From Pseudoxanthomonas suwonensis 11-1 (GTDB lineage Bacteria; Pseudomonadota; Gammaproteobacteria; Xanthomonadales; Xanthomonadaceae), in assembly GCF_000185965.1 (NCBI RefSeq), contig NC_014924.1:992001-1056000 (forward strand): a DNA stretch of 64,000 bases, given 5' to 3'. Within the stretch, counting starts at the first letter, position 1. Each line of letters starts with the position of its first letter. Positions 34,547 to 42,992 of the stretch are shown one piece after another. The notes below the pieces were generated by a model, which was not told the origin of the DNA, made no database searches, and saw only the letters and a program-made list of their open reading frames with translations. The position numbers and the translations under genes were made by a program.

Positions 34547-36217
34547 GTTCGGTCCGCTGCGCTCGGAAGGGCGCGCGCGGCGGTCGAAGATCAGCGCGCT
34601 CAGGGCGATGGTGATGCCGAGCGCGGCACCAACCAGGAACAGCAGCACCGCCAGCACCGGATAGCCGAACAGGGTCGCCTGGGTCTCGATCCGCATCAGC
34701 ATCGCCGAGGACATCAGCAGCGCCGCGGTCACCACCGCCGCGGCGATGCGGTTGGCGATCTTCTGCATGTTCTCCATGATCCTGGAGTGGTCCAGGCCAT
34801 CGAGCCGGACCTGCATCTTGTTCTCCGCCAGCAGCGAGAGCGTGTCGGAGATCTTGCGCGGCGCGTCGCGCAGCAGTGCCTGCACCTCCAGCGCCTCGCT
34901 GGCCATGTTGGCGGTGGAGAACGACCGCCGCAGCTGCTTGCGCATGATCGACTGCAGGTGTTCCTCGACCACCTCCTGCACGTCCATCTCCGGATCCAGC
35001 GCATCGACCACCCGCTCCAGGTTGAGCAGGGTCTTGCCGAGCAGGCTGATCTCCGGAGGCACGCGCAGGCCGCGCTCGGCGGCACAGGCGACCAGTTCCA
35101 GCAGCAGCCGGCCCTCGGAAGTGCGCTTGCCGCCGGTGGCGTAGCGGGCCACCAGCTGTCCCGTGTCGCGGGCAAAGGCGGCGTCGTCGAACTGCTCCAG
35201 GCGGGTACCGATCGCCACCAGCTCGCGGGCCACGTCCTCGCCGCGCGCGTCCACCGCGGCGAACAGCAGCTTGAGCAGGCGCTCGCGCATGCGCGGCGCG
35301 ACCTGGGCGACCATGCCCAGGTCGATCAGGGCCAGGCGGCCGTCGCGGCACAGCAGCACGTTGCCCGGATGCGGATCGGCGTGGATGTCGCCGTTGACGA
35401 ACACCTGGTCCAGGTAGGCGCGCATCAGCTCGGAGGCCGGCGTGCACAGGTCCATCTCGGTGCGCTGCAGGCCGGTGACCGAGGTGACCTTCTCGCCGTG
35501 CACCAGCTCCATGGTCAGCACCCTGGAGGTGCTCAGGCCCCAGATCGGCGCCGGCACGAGGAGGTGCTGGTACTCGGACAGGCTTTCGCGGAAGCGCTCG
35601 AGGTTCTCGGCCTCGCGGCGGTAGTCCAGTTCCAGCAGCAGGATCTTGCGGAACTCGGCGATCCAGTCGGCGAAGCGCAGGCGGCGGCCGGCCTGGGTCA
35701 GGGCGTCTGCAGTCCCGGCGAGGCTGGCCAGCACTTCCAGGTCCAGGCGGATGGCGGCATCCATGCCCGGGCGCTGGACCTTGACCGCGACCTCGCGGCC
35801 GTCGCGCAGGGTGGCGCGGTGCACCTGGGCCAGCGAGGCGGCGGCCAGCGGCACTGGATCGAAGCTGGCGAATACGCGGCTGATCTTCGCGCCAAGCTCC
35901 TCCTCGATGATCTTCTCGATCACCGCCGTCTCCACCGGCCCCACCTCGTCCTGGATGCGGTCCAGCGCGTCGATGTAGGCGGCAGGCACCAGGTCGGGGC
36001 GGGTCGAGAGCGACTGGCCGAGCTTGATGAAGGCCGGCCCCAGCACCTCGAGGTCGGCGGCGAAGGCCTTGGCCTCGGCCACTTCGGACACGGTGCCGGC
36101 GGTCGGCTCCACCGCCGGCGCCGCGCTCCAGTCCATCCCGGAAAGGATGCGGCGATGGCGCGCGAGGCGGCTGACGACCTGGGTGGTGCGGGTGAGGCGG
36201 CGGCTGGTTTCTGGCAA
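34544..36217 (-). CDS. ABC1/UbiB-family atypical kinase
   Basis: A 557-residue protein with the UbiB/ABC1 kinase-like motifs: IKLGQSLSTRPD at 64-75 (the KxGQ signature), AASLAQVHRA at 126-135, VAVKVQRPG at 143-151 with the conserved Lys, HADPHPGN at 279-286 and LIDLG at 297-301. Two hydrophobic helices close the protein (about 490-548). The family supports ubiquinone synthesis and quinone handling as ATPases. No ubi genes are adjacent here, so it could be a second ABC1 kinase rather than UbiB itself. The frame is convergent with dapE; upstream lies the asnB regulatory region. Confidence 0.85.
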   Translation of the reverse strand: MPETSRRLTRTTQVVSRLARHRRILSGMDWSAAPAVEPTAGTVSEVAEAKAFAADLEVLGPAFIKLGQSLSTRPDLVPAAYIDALDRIQDEVGPVETAVIEKIIEEELGAKISRVFASFDPVPLAAASLAQVHRATLRDGREVAVKVQRPGMDAAIRLDLEVLASLAGTADALTQAGRRLRFADWIAEFRKILLLELDYRREAENLERFRESLSEYQHLLVPAPIWGLSTSRVLTMELVHGEKVTSVTGLQRTEMDLCTPASELMRAYLDQVFVNGDIHADPHPGNVLLCRDGRLALIDLGMVAQVAPRMRERLLKLLFAAVDARGEDVARELVAIGTRLEQFDDAAFARDTGQLVARYATGGKRTSEGRLLLELVACAAERGLRVPPEISLLGKTLLNLERVVDALDPEMDVQEVVEEHLQSIMRKQLRRSFSTANMASEALEVQALLRDAPRKISDTLSLLAENKMQVRLDGLDHSRIMENMQKIANRIAAAVVTAALLMSSAMLMRIETQATLFGYPVLAVLLFLVGAALGITIALSALIFDRRARPSERSGPN

Positions 36218-36317
36218 GGCGGTGTCTCCGCGAGTACTGCATGGCCGGCGCCGGGTGCGCCGTGGGCGGAGTATTGGCGGGCCTGCGTGAGCGAGGCGTC
36301 AGTTGCCAAGGCAACGG

Positions 36318-36346
36318 TTGCGGTGCCCCCGGCGCGCGGTTAGTGT
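36318..36346 (+). promoter_or_regulatory. Candidate promoter of the asnB leader
   Basis: TTGCGG (36318-36323) and TAGTGT (36341-36346) are 17 bases apart. The -10 ends six bases before the leader-peptide ATG, so transcription would start at that ATG. The rest of the 36218-36352 gap shows only a small GTTGCC-AA-GGCAAC hairpin. Confidence 0.45.
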
Positions 36347-36352
36347 CGCCCC

Positions 36353-36451
36353 ATGCCTTCGATCAGCCGCGCCAATCCGGCCAATGCCAACCGCAACAAT
36401 ATTGCGGGGAATAACCGTGCGCGACCGATGCGGGGGCGCCACCGGGCCTAG
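36353..36451 (+). CDS. Asparagine-rich leader peptide of asnB
   Basis: A 32-codon open frame: MPSISRANPANANRNNIAGN, then NRARPMRGRHRA and TAG. Seven of its codons specify Asn (at 36374, 36383, 36389, 36395, 36398, 36410 and 36413), extraordinary in such GC-rich DNA and matched to the product of the next gene, asparagine synthetase. It has no Shine-Dalgarno sequence; the candidate -10 lies six bases upstream, so it may be translated from a leaderless mRNA. By analogy with his, leu and trp leaders, ribosome stalling on the Asn codons when Asn-tRNA is short would control the hairpins downstream. I infer this; the peptide itself needs no other function. Confidence 0.85.
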   Translation: MPSISRANPANANRNNIAGNNRARPMRGRHRA

Positions 36452-36505
36452 GCAGGAACAGGCCGGCGAACGACGAGACCCGCATCGACCGATGCGGGTT
36501 TTTTT
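36426..36505 (+). promoter_or_regulatory. Transcription attenuator of asnB (antiterminator/terminator)
   Basis: Three segments compete. Segment 2 (36426-36434, CGATGCGGG) lies within the last codons of the leader peptide. Segment 3 (36479-36487) is its exact complement, nine pairs. Segment 4 (36491-36499) also pairs with segment 3 and is nearly the same sequence as segment 2. An inner stem (36437-36440 and 36445-36449 with 36460-36468) brings 2 and 3 together. A ribosome stalled at the Asn-Asn pair (36410-36415) would reach to about 36426 and leave segment 2 free, so 2:3 forms and transcription continues. A ribosome reaching the TAG at 36449 would cover segment 2 and allow the terminator. A clear segment 1:2 hairpin is not visible beyond five pairs (36391-36395 with 36429-36433). 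Confidence 0.82.
36478..36505 (+). terminator. Attenuator terminator hairpin before asnB
   Basis: A 9-bp stem (36478-36486 with 36491-36499), GACC loop and a run of seven Ts at 36499-36505. It is a strong intrinsic terminator placed 60 bases before the asnB ATG. Confidence 0.92.
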
Positions 36506-36565
36506 GTGCCCGGCACCGGAGTGCGACCAGACACCCACGCAGCATCCATCCCAGGAGTCCTTCCA

Positions 36566-38260
36566 ATGTGTTCGATCTTCGGCATCTTCGGCCTGCAACC
36601 GGGCGATGACCTGCAGGACCTTCGCCGGCAGTCGCTGGACCTGTCGCAGCGCCAGCGCCACCGCGGCCCCGACTGGAGCGGCGTGTACGTGGACGCGGGC
36701 GCGATCCTGGTGCACGAGCGCCTGGCCATCGTCGATCCGGCCGGCGGCTCGCAGCCGCTGCTGTCCGAGGACGGCGGGCTGGCGCTGGCGGTCAATGGCG
36801 AGATCTACAACCACAAGCTGCTGAAGGACGGGCTGCGGCAGCCGTACGCGTTCCAGACCGCGTCGGACTGCGAGGTGATCAACGCGCTGTACCGCGAGGA
36901 CGAGCCGGCCTCGTTCCTCAACCGGCTCAACGGCATCTTCGCTTTCGCCCTGTGGGACAAGGCGAAGGGGCGCGCGATCATCGCCCGCGATCCGATCGGC
37001 GTGGTGCCGCTGTACTGGGGCCATGACCGCGAAGGCCGCCTGCGCGTGGCCTCGGAGATGAAGTCGCTGGTGGAGGAGTGCGCCGACGTCGCCCAGTTCC
37101 CGCCCGGCCACTGGTACGACACCGCCACCGGCGAACTCACGAAGTACTACGAGCGGCCGTGGCGCGACTACGACGCGGTCGAGGGCGTGGAAGTCACGCC
37201 TCAGGAACTGCGCGAGGCGTTCGAGGCGGCGGTGCACCGCCAGCTGATGACCGACGTGCCCTACGGCGTGCTGCTGTCCGGCGGCCTGGATTCGTCGCTG
37301 GTCGCGGCGGTGGCCGCGCGTTACGCCCGCCATCGCGTCGAGGATGGCGACCAGACCGAGGCCTGGTGGCCGCGCCTGCACTCGTTCGCCATCGGCCTGG
37401 AGGGTTCGCCCGACCTGGCAGCGGCCAAGGTTGCCGCCGAGGCGCTGGGCACCGTGCACCACGGCTTCGAATACACCTTCGAGGAAGGCCTGGACGCGCT
37501 GCCGGAGGTGATCCGCCACATCGAGACCTATGACGTCACCACCATCCGCGCCTCCACGCCGATGTTCCTGCTCGCGCGCCGGATCAAGGCCATGGGAGTG
37601 AAGATGGTGCTGTCGGGCGAAGGCAGCGACGAGGTGTTCGGCGGTTACCTGTACTTCCACAAGGCACCGAACGCGCGCGAGTTCCACGAGGAGCTGGTGC
37701 GCAAGCTCGACGCGCTCAACTTCTATGACTGCCTGCGTGCCAACAAGTCGATGATGGCCTGGGGCGTGGAGCCGCGCGTTCCGTTCCTGGACCGCGAGTT
37801 CCTCGACGTGGCCATGCGCATGGACGCCAAGTACAAGATGGTGCTCAAGGGCAGCGACGGCCCGCAGCGGATGGAGAAGGGCATCCTGCGCCAGGCCTTC
37901 GACGGCTACCTGCCGCCGGAGATCCTGTGGCGGCAGAAGGAGCAGTTCAGCGACGGCGTCGGCTACGGCTGGATCGACGGCCTCAAGGCGCATGCCGAGG
38001 CCCAGGTCTCCGACCGCGAGCTGGCCGCCGCCGACAAGCGCTTCCCGGTCAACCCGCCGCAGACCAAGGAGGCGTACTTCTACCGCACCCTCTTCGAGCG
38101 CTTCTTTCCGGGCCAGGCCGCGGCGGAAACGGTGCCGGGCGGCAAGTCGATCGCCTGTTCCTCGCCCGCGGCGATCGCCTGGGACGCCAGCTTCGCGAAG
38201 ATGGCCGACCCATCCGGTCGCGCGGTGGCAGGCGTGCACAACGAGGCGCTGGCGGGGTGA
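36566..38260 (+). CDS. asnB: Asparagine synthetase B (glutamine-hydrolysing)
   Basis: A 564-residue enzyme making asparagine from aspartate, ATP and glutamine. The N-terminal nucleophile is Cys2 in MCSIFGIFG; the glutaminase domain shows RGPDWSG, RLAIVDP, NGEIYNH. The synthetase domain has the pyrophosphate loop LLSGGLDSSL and the later LSGEGSDEVFGGY. Length is close to E. coli AsnB (554). AGGAG at 36553-36557, eight bases before ATG, is the ribosome binding site. Transcription must cross the Asn-peptide attenuator, so expression should rise when charged tRNA-Asn is scarce. It is monocistronic, followed by repeat-like palindromes. Confidence 0.97.
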   Translation: MCSIFGIFGLQPGDDLQDLRRQSLDLSQRQRHRGPDWSGVYVDAGAILVHERLAIVDPAGGSQPLLSEDGGLALAVNGEIYNHKLLKDGLRQPYAFQTASDCEVINALYREDEPASFLNRLNGIFAFALWDKAKGRAIIARDPIGVVPLYWGHDREGRLRVASEMKSLVEECADVAQFPPGHWYDTATGELTKYYERPWRDYDAVEGVEVTPQELREAFEAAVHRQLMTDVPYGVLLSGGLDSSLVAAVAARYARHRVEDGDQTEAWWPRLHSFAIGLEGSPDLAAAKVAAEALGTVHHGFEYTFEEGLDALPEVIRHIETYDVTTIRASTPMFLLARRIKAMGVKMVLSGEGSDEVFGGYLYFHKAPNAREFHEELVRKLDALNFYDCLRANKSMMAWGVEPRVPFLDREFLDVAMRMDAKYKMVLKGSDGPQRMEKGILRQAFDGYLPPEILWRQKEQFSDGVGYGWIDGLKAHAEAQVSDRELAAADKRFPVNPPQTKEAYFYRTLFERFFPGQAAAETVPGGKSIACSSPAAIAWDASFAKMADPSGRAVAGVHNEALAG

Positions 38261-38270
38261 AGCGCGGTGG

Positions 38271-38295
38271 CTCCCTCTCCCCTTGGGAGAGGGAG
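38271..38295. repeat. Palindromic CTCCCTCTCCC repeat (REP-like)
   Basis: An 11-bp inverted repeat CTCCCTCTCCC / GGGAGAGGGAG with a three-base loop, followed by GGTGGTGAGGGG. This sequence type is recognisable as a scattered intergenic repeat in GC-rich proteobacteria. It can fold on both strands and lies 10 bases past the asnB stop. Confidence 0.65.
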
Positions 38296-38365
38296 CGGTG
38301 GTGAGGGGCGGTATGTCACCCATGTGCGGGACCAGCCTTCTCCCCAGTTTCCCGCTGCGCGCCTG

Positions 38366-38389
38366 GCCCGCGCCTCGACAGGCGCGGGC
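38366..38389. other. GC-rich hairpin between convergent asnB and cobB
   Basis: A perfect 10-bp stem GCCCGCGCCT / AGGCGCGGGC with a four-base loop and no T run. With the palindrome at 38271 it fills the 195-base gap between asnB and the sirtuin gene; no gene is seen there. Confidence 0.5.
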
Positions 38390-38455
38390 GGTTGGCGGCA
38401 TACGCGCCAGTAGCGCTTGAACATGCACTTCGCCCGGCGGGCAACGGGCTCCGGG

Positions 38456-39223
38456 CTAGTTGCGCAGCAGTTGCTCCACCAGCAACGGCAGTCCCACCGC
38501 GGCGCTGAGCGGCACGTGGTGCATGGGGCGGACGCCTGGCGCACCCGGCTGCGGATTGACCTCCACCACCACCGCATCACGCGGCGCCAGGCCGACCAGG
38601 CCTGCCGCCGGCTGGACCACGCCGGAGGTGCCGACCACCAGCAGCAGGTCGCAGGTGGCGATGCGTTCCTGCGCCTGCTGCCAGACGGTGTCCTCGAGCA
38701 TCTCGCCGAACCAGACCACGCCCGGACGCACTTCACCGCCGCAGTGCGCGCAGCGCGGCGGATCCAGCCGCCGCTGCGCCGCGCCCGGAGGTGACGGCAT
38801 CAGCGGGTGCGGCGCCGCGCAGTCGAAGCAGCGCGGCGCGAACAGGCTGCCGTGCAGGTGCAGTGCGCCGGCCACGCCGGCGCGCTCGTGCAGGTCGTCC
38901 ACGTTCTGGGTGACGACCTGCGCGCCCAGCGCCTGCTGCAACCGCGCCACGGCCAGGTGGCCCGGATTGGGCCTGGCCTGCATCACCAGGCCGCGCCGCC
39001 ATTCGTACCAGCCCCAGACCAGGGCGCTGTCGCGCCGCCAGGCCTGCGGCGTGGCCAGCTGCTGCGGATCGAACGCGTGCCACAGGCCGTTGCTGCCCGA
39101 GCGGAAGGTGGGGATGCCGCTGTCGGCGGACATGCCGGCGCCGCTGAACACCACGATGCGTTCGAAGCGGCGCGCCAGCGCCTGTTGCAACGAGGGATCG
39201 AGGACGACGTCTTCCATCGGCAT
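38456..39223 (-). CDS. cobB: NAD-dependent protein deacylase, sirtuin
   Basis: A 255-residue Sir2-family enzyme removing acyl groups from lysines using NAD. Motifs: VVFSGAGMSADSGIPTFR, TQNVDDLHERAG with the catalytic His in LHLHGSL, four zinc Cys (CFDC and CAHC), and VVGTSGVVQPAA. The pair Tyr and Arg in WYEWRR matches the YxxR of class III desuccinylases/CobB, so succinyl removal is likely besides deacetylation. Start may be the first or third codon (MPM). It lies three bases from the stop of the upstream acylase gene, so the two are cotranscribed. Confidence 0.92.
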   Translation of the reverse strand: MPMEDVVLDPSLQQALARRFERIVVFSGAGMSADSGIPTFRSGSNGLWHAFDPQQLATPQAWRRDSALVWGWYEWRRGLVMQARPNPGHLAVARLQQALGAQVVTQNVDDLHERAGVAGALHLHGSLFAPRCFDCAAPHPLMPSPPGAAQRRLDPPRCAHCGGEVRPGVVWFGEMLEDTVWQQAQERIATCDLLLVVGTSGVVQPAAGLVGLAPRDAVVVEVNPQPGAPGVRPMHHVPLSAAVGLPLLVEQLLRN

Positions 39224-39226
39224 GGA

Positions 39227-41593
39227 TCAGCGATCGACAGCCGCCGGCTGCAGCGTGAGCGTGTGCAGCGCGGGGCCGGGCAGGAAGGGTGTCGGCCGCC
39301 CATGCACCCAGTCGTCGTGGCCGGCGCCCCAGAACGGCGAAAGCGGATGGCCACTCTGGCCGCCAGGCATGTGCGCCAGGCCATCGGCCTCGTGGCCGGG
39401 TGCGACCACCATGCGCTCAGAAGCGCCAAAGCCCGGCCCTTGTACCCGCGGCACCGTGGTGTCGCCGCGCAGCGGCTCGGCGCGCATGCACAGGCGGCGC
39501 GCCAGTGCGGCGGGCATGGCTCCAGAGAGCGGGTGGCAGATGCGCGCGGTATTGCGTTCGCCCCAGCGGCGTTCCGGCAGGGGGCCGGCCTCGACCAGTC
39601 CGTCGCGGACCTCGATGGCGGCATCCTCCAGCAGCGCCTCCCAGCTAGCGAAACCCGCCGGCAGCAGGTGCGCGGGGCGTTCGCGCAGCAGCGGCCACGC
39701 CACGCCGTCCAGCTGCGGGAACCCGGGCAGCTCGAAATCCTCTTCGAGACGAGCCAGCGCCGGCGCGGCCAGGCCGTTGGCGATGCGCGTGTGCACGGCC
39801 AGGCGCAGGCTGCGGACGATGCGGTAGGCCACCGATTCCGGCGCGGCATGGCCATTCCAGTCGTCGCTGGCATCGGCCAGTTCGCGCAGCGCCGAGCCGG
39901 CGGCCGCGCGCTGGCCTTCCGCGGCCAGCAGGTGGTGCCAAGGCTCCAGCAGCAGGGCCTGGTCGTCCAGCTGGATCGCCAGCAGCGCCTGTTCGTCGAA
40001 ACGTCCGGCCCCGTGCAGGCGCTTGCGGATCTGCCAGGCGCGGATGCCATGGGCGTAGCCGGCATCGCCCACGCGCGCCAGCGCGTCGCCGTCGAGCGTG
40101 CGCGCGTTGGCGGTCCACAGGCGATGGTCCGGCGGATCGCGCAGCACGGGCACGGCCTGGGTGGTCATCGACCATGGCGTGCACGAGGGGATCGTTCCGT
40201 CGGGCTGCAGGCCGGTGCAACGCGGCTCGCGCGCGGGCAGCGGGCCGAGGATCCGCCACGCGATGCGGCCGCCACGGTCGGCGATGACCAGGTTCTGCGC
40301 CGGAATCGCGACGGTCTCGGCGATGGCCAGCGCCTGGTCCAGGTCGGCGGCAGTGGCGAAGTGGGCAAGGCCGAAGTTGAGTGCGCCTGGCAGGTGGGCG
40401 ACCCAGCGCAGGGCCAGGGCCTGGCCGTCCACGTCGTGGTGGATGACCGGACCGGCGGCGGTCTCGAGGACCTCCACGCGTACGTCCTTACCCCCGGCGA
40501 CGTGGAGGGTCTCCTCGTGGCGCATCACCGGATCGCAGTCGCCGGCCTGCCCCTCGGCACAGGGTCGCACCGGGAACCAGTCGGCGGTGTCGGCATAGGC
40601 GTTGGTGAAGCCCCAGGCGATATGGCCGTTGCTGCCCACGATCACCGCCGGCAGGCCGGGCAGGGAGAAGCCGCTGACGTCGACCTTGCCACCGGGCGCG
40701 GCCGGATCCGGATAGCGCAGGCGCACCCGGAACCAGATGTTGGGCGCGCGCAGGCCCAAGTGCATGTCGTCGGCGACGATGGCGCGGCCGTCGGCGGTCA
40801 GGGCGCCGGCCACGGCCCAGTTGTTGCTGCCGGGCGCGGCCGGATCGGGCAGGGCCTGGCCGGGCGTGGCGGGGGATCCCAGCTGGCCCAGGTCGACGCT
40901 GGCGGCATCCGGCAGCACGGCCTCGCCGCGGGCCTCGCCCAGCAGCGGTGCGTCCCACTGGCTGCCGTCGCGCAGCAGCAGGTCGCGCAGTGGCGCCGGC
41001 AGGTTCCTGCCCAGCCGCCACAGCGCCAGCTCACGGCTGTTGTTCGAGTCCTGCAGGTCGAAGTACATGGCGTAACCGGCCAGGGCCGAGTCCTCCACCT
41101 TCCAGGGACGGGGCTGCTGGCGCAGCAGCAGGTAGGCCCAGGGGCGCGCCCGCAACGCGGCCAGGCCGGCGTTGACGCCCTCGGCGTAGGCCTGCAGCTG
41201 CGGCAGGCGCTCGCCGGCAAAGGCATCGAGGTTGGCCTCCACGCGTGCGCGCAGGCGGTGCGTCCGCCGCTCGCGGTCCATCTCCAGGGCGCGAGTGCCG
41301 AACAGTCCGGCCAGCTCCCCGGCGGCGCTGCGCCGCATCAGGTCCATCTCGAAATAGCGTTCCTGGGCGTGGACGTAGCCCAGGGCGCGCACGGCATCGA
41401 CCTCGCTGGCCGCATCGATGGTGACGATGCCCAGGGCATCGCGCTGCACGGTCACTGGTGCGGACAGGCCGGCCAGCGGCGGCTCGCCCTCCAGCGCCGG
41501 CAGGCTGCCGCGCAGCATCAGCCAGGCGGCCGCGGCCAGCACGACCAGGACCAGCAGCAGCGCGCAGGCCGCGCGCAGGAACCATCTGGGCAT
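39227..41593 (-). CDS. Penicillin acylase family N-terminal-nucleophile hydrolase
   Basis: A 788-residue precursor of the penicillin G acylase/acyl-homoserine-lactone acylase family. A membrane or signal helix spans residues 8-27. The self-cleavage site is visible as [11 protein letters not shown], with Ser256 as the new N-terminal nucleophile of the beta chain, followed by ADDMHLGL. Members hydrolyse amides such as beta-lactam side chains or quorum-sensing AHLs in the periplasm; the true substrate is unknown. I chose ATG 41593 because the hydrophobic helix follows directly; 32 further codons upstream are open but poor in signal-like character. Confidence 0.88.
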   Translation of the reverse strand: MPRWFLRAACALLLVLVVLAAAAWLMLRGSLPALEGEPPLAGLSAPVTVQRDALGIVTIDAASEVDAVRALGYVHAQERYFEMDLMRRSAAGELAGLFGTRALEMDRERRTHRLRARVEANLDAFAGERLPQLQAYAEGVNAGLAALRARPWAYLLLRQQPRPWKVEDSALAGYAMYFDLQDSNNSRELALWRLGRNLPAPLRDLLLRDGSQWDAPLLGEARGEAVLPDAASVDLGQLGSPATPGQALPDPAAPGSNNWAVAGALTADGRAIVADDMHLGLRAPNIWFRVRLRYPDPAAPGGKVDVSGFSLPGLPAVIVGSNGHIAWGFTNAYADTADWFPVRPCAEGQAGDCDPVMRHEETLHVAGGKDVRVEVLETAAGPVIHHDVDGQALALRWVAHLPGALNFGLAHFATAADLDQALAIAETVAIPAQNLVIADRGGRIAWRILGPLPAREPRCTGLQPDGTIPSCTPWSMTTQAVPVLRDPPDHRLWTANARTLDGDALARVGDAGYAHGIRAWQIRKRLHGAGRFDEQALLAIQLDDQALLLEPWHHLLAAEGQRAAAGSALRELADASDDWNGHAAPESVAYRIVRSLRLAVHTRIANGLAAPALARLEEDFELPGFPQLDGVAWPLLRERPAHLLPAGFASWEALLEDAAIEVRDGLVEAGPLPERRWGERNTARICHPLSGAMPAALARRLCMRAEPLRGDTTVPRVQGPGFGASERMVVAPGHEADGLAHMPGGQSGHPLSPFWGAGHDDWVHGRPTPFLPGPALHTLTLQPAAVDR

Positions 41594-41736
41594 TGGGTTT
41601 TCCGGGACGGGGCGCCAGTGGCGCGGGGCGTGCGGTCGGGGCGCCGGGGCACCTGCAACTGCGACTGATTCCGATTGAAACATGGCCACCGCGCTTGCGG
41701 CACACTGCAGGCCTGCACCACCCGAGGAGTTCCCCC

Positions 41737-42228
41737 ATGAAAGGCGATCCCGAAGTCATCGAGTGCCTCAAGGAGCTGCTGCGCGGCGAGCTGGCCGCGC
41801 GCGACCAGTATTTCCTGCACTCGCGCCGCTACGAGGACCTGGGCCTGAAGGCCCTGTACGAGCGCATCAACCACGAGATGCAGGAGGAGACCGAGCACGC
41901 GGACGCGATCCTGCGCCGGGTCCTGTTCCTCGAGGGCGATCCGGACATGCGCCCGCACGCGTTCACGCCGGGCGCCACCGTGGTGGAGATGCTCGAGGCC
42001 GACCTGCGGGTGGAGTACGAGGTGCGCGCCAACCTCGCCGCGGCGATGAAGCTGTGCGAGGAGAAGCAGGACTACGTCAGCCGCGACATGTTGCTGGCCC
42101 AGCTCAAGGACACCGAGGAAGACCACGCCTGGTGGCTGGAGCAGCAGCTGCGCCTGATCCGCATGATCGGGCTGGAGAACTACCAGCTGTCCAAGCTCGA
42201 GGGCGACGGCGCCCCGGCGCACGGCTGA
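41737..42228 (+). CDS. bfr: Bacterioferritin (heme-ligand Met52 replaced by Thr)
   Basis: A 163-residue four-helix iron-storage protein starting [15 protein letters not shown], strongly like E. coli Bfr. Ferroxidase ligands align: Glu18, Glu51, His54, the Glu in DLRVEYEV, and the EEDH Glu/His pair near residue 127; Tyr25 is kept. However, the residue at position 52, Met in heme-binding Bfr, is Thr here ([14 protein letters not shown]; Met is at 48). The subunit may therefore not bind heme in the usual way. GAGGAG at 41724-41729 is the ribosome binding site. It stands alone, divergent from the acylase gene; no bacterioferritin-associated ferredoxin gene is adjacent. Confidence 0.93.
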   Translation: MKGDPEVIECLKELLRGELAARDQYFLHSRRYEDLGLKALYERINHEMQEETEHADAILRRVLFLEGDPDMRPHAFTPGATVVEMLEADLRVEYEVRANLAAAMKLCEEKQDYVSRDMLLAQLKDTEEDHAWWLEQQLRLIRMIGLENYQLSKLEGDGAPAHG

Positions 42229-42265
42229 ACCCGCTGGCGCCGCCTTCCGGCCCCCGGGAGCGGGC

Positions 42266-42922
42266 TCAGCGGCGGCGCAGGCGGTAGACCGCGGTCGACA
42301 GCGCGGTCACGCCATCGGCGATGAAGCGCGGCTCCTGGGCCAGGATGTCGCGCCGTTCCAGCAGTTCCACGTCCCAGTCCGCTTCGAAGAGCCCGCGGAC
42401 CTCCGCCTCGGGCACGGAGAACGGCGGGCCCTGCATCTGCGCCTGCGGGTATTCCAGGGTGACCAGCAGGCCCTCGCAGCCGCCTGGCAGGCGGCCGTAC
42501 ACCTCGCCGGCGTAACGGCGGCGCAGGTCGGGCGGCAGGGCGATCAGCGCGGCGCGGTCATAGACCGCCCGCATCCGCGCCAGGGTGGCGTCGGTCAGCG
42601 CGAAGACATCGCCTTCCACCAGGTCGATGCGGCCGGCGCGGTGGTGCAGTCCGTCCGCGTCGCGCTCCTGTTCCGGCACCAGGCCGGCCTCGGCGAAGAA
42701 CGCCTGCACCGCCAGCGGCGAGAGTTCGCAGCCCAGGACCTGGTGGCCGCGTGCGGCCAGCCAGTGCATGTCCAGGGTCTTGCCGGCCAGCGGCACGAAT
42801 ACCGGCGCCCCTTCGGCCACTCCCAGCGCGGGCCAGTGCTTCTCCAGCAGCGGCATCACCGCCTCGCGATGGAACCCGGTGCGGCCCTCGCGCCAGCGCT
42901 GCAGCCAGAAATCCGGTTCCAT
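42266..42922 (-). CDS. tpm: Thiopurine S-methyltransferase family protein
   Basis: A 218-residue S-adenosylmethionine-dependent methyltransferase, the usual length. It starts MEPDFWLQRWREGRTGFH and has VFVPLAGKTLDMHWLAARGH and VLGCELSPLAV for cofactor binding, then YDRAALIALPPDLRRRYA. Bacterial relatives methylate selenium, tellurium and thiopurine compounds. The longer open frame begins 11 codons earlier, but the family start is at 42922. It is read in the same direction as parC, 70 bases downstream, and is convergent with bfr across a 37-base gap. Confidence 0.92.
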   Translation of the reverse strand: MEPDFWLQRWREGRTGFHREAVMPLLEKHWPALGVAEGAPVFVPLAGKTLDMHWLAARGHQVLGCELSPLAVQAFFAEAGLVPEQERDADGLHHRAGRIDLVEGDVFALTDATLARMRAVYDRAALIALPPDLRRRYAGEVYGRLPGGCEGLLVTLEYPQAQMQGPPFSVPEAEVRGLFEADWDVELLERRDILAQEPRFIADGVTALSTAVYRLRRR

Positions 42923-42992
42923 CGCCTGCTCCCGTGGTGGGACTTGGGGTTGCACGCCGCGCCCATGCGCGGCGGCGGCGGGCTACGACGCC

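Noticed and set aside
36303-36824. 173-residue open frame on + covering the asnB leader
   Set aside because: It is in a different frame from both the leader peptide and asnB, has no ribosome binding site, and runs through the terminator hairpin.
38807-41668. 953-residue open frame on + opposite the acylase gene
   Set aside because: It is the shadow of a GC-rich gene on the other strand: composition is dominated by Ala, Gly, Arg, Gln, Val and His with no domain, while the minus strand shows an intact penicillin acylase with its nucleophile.
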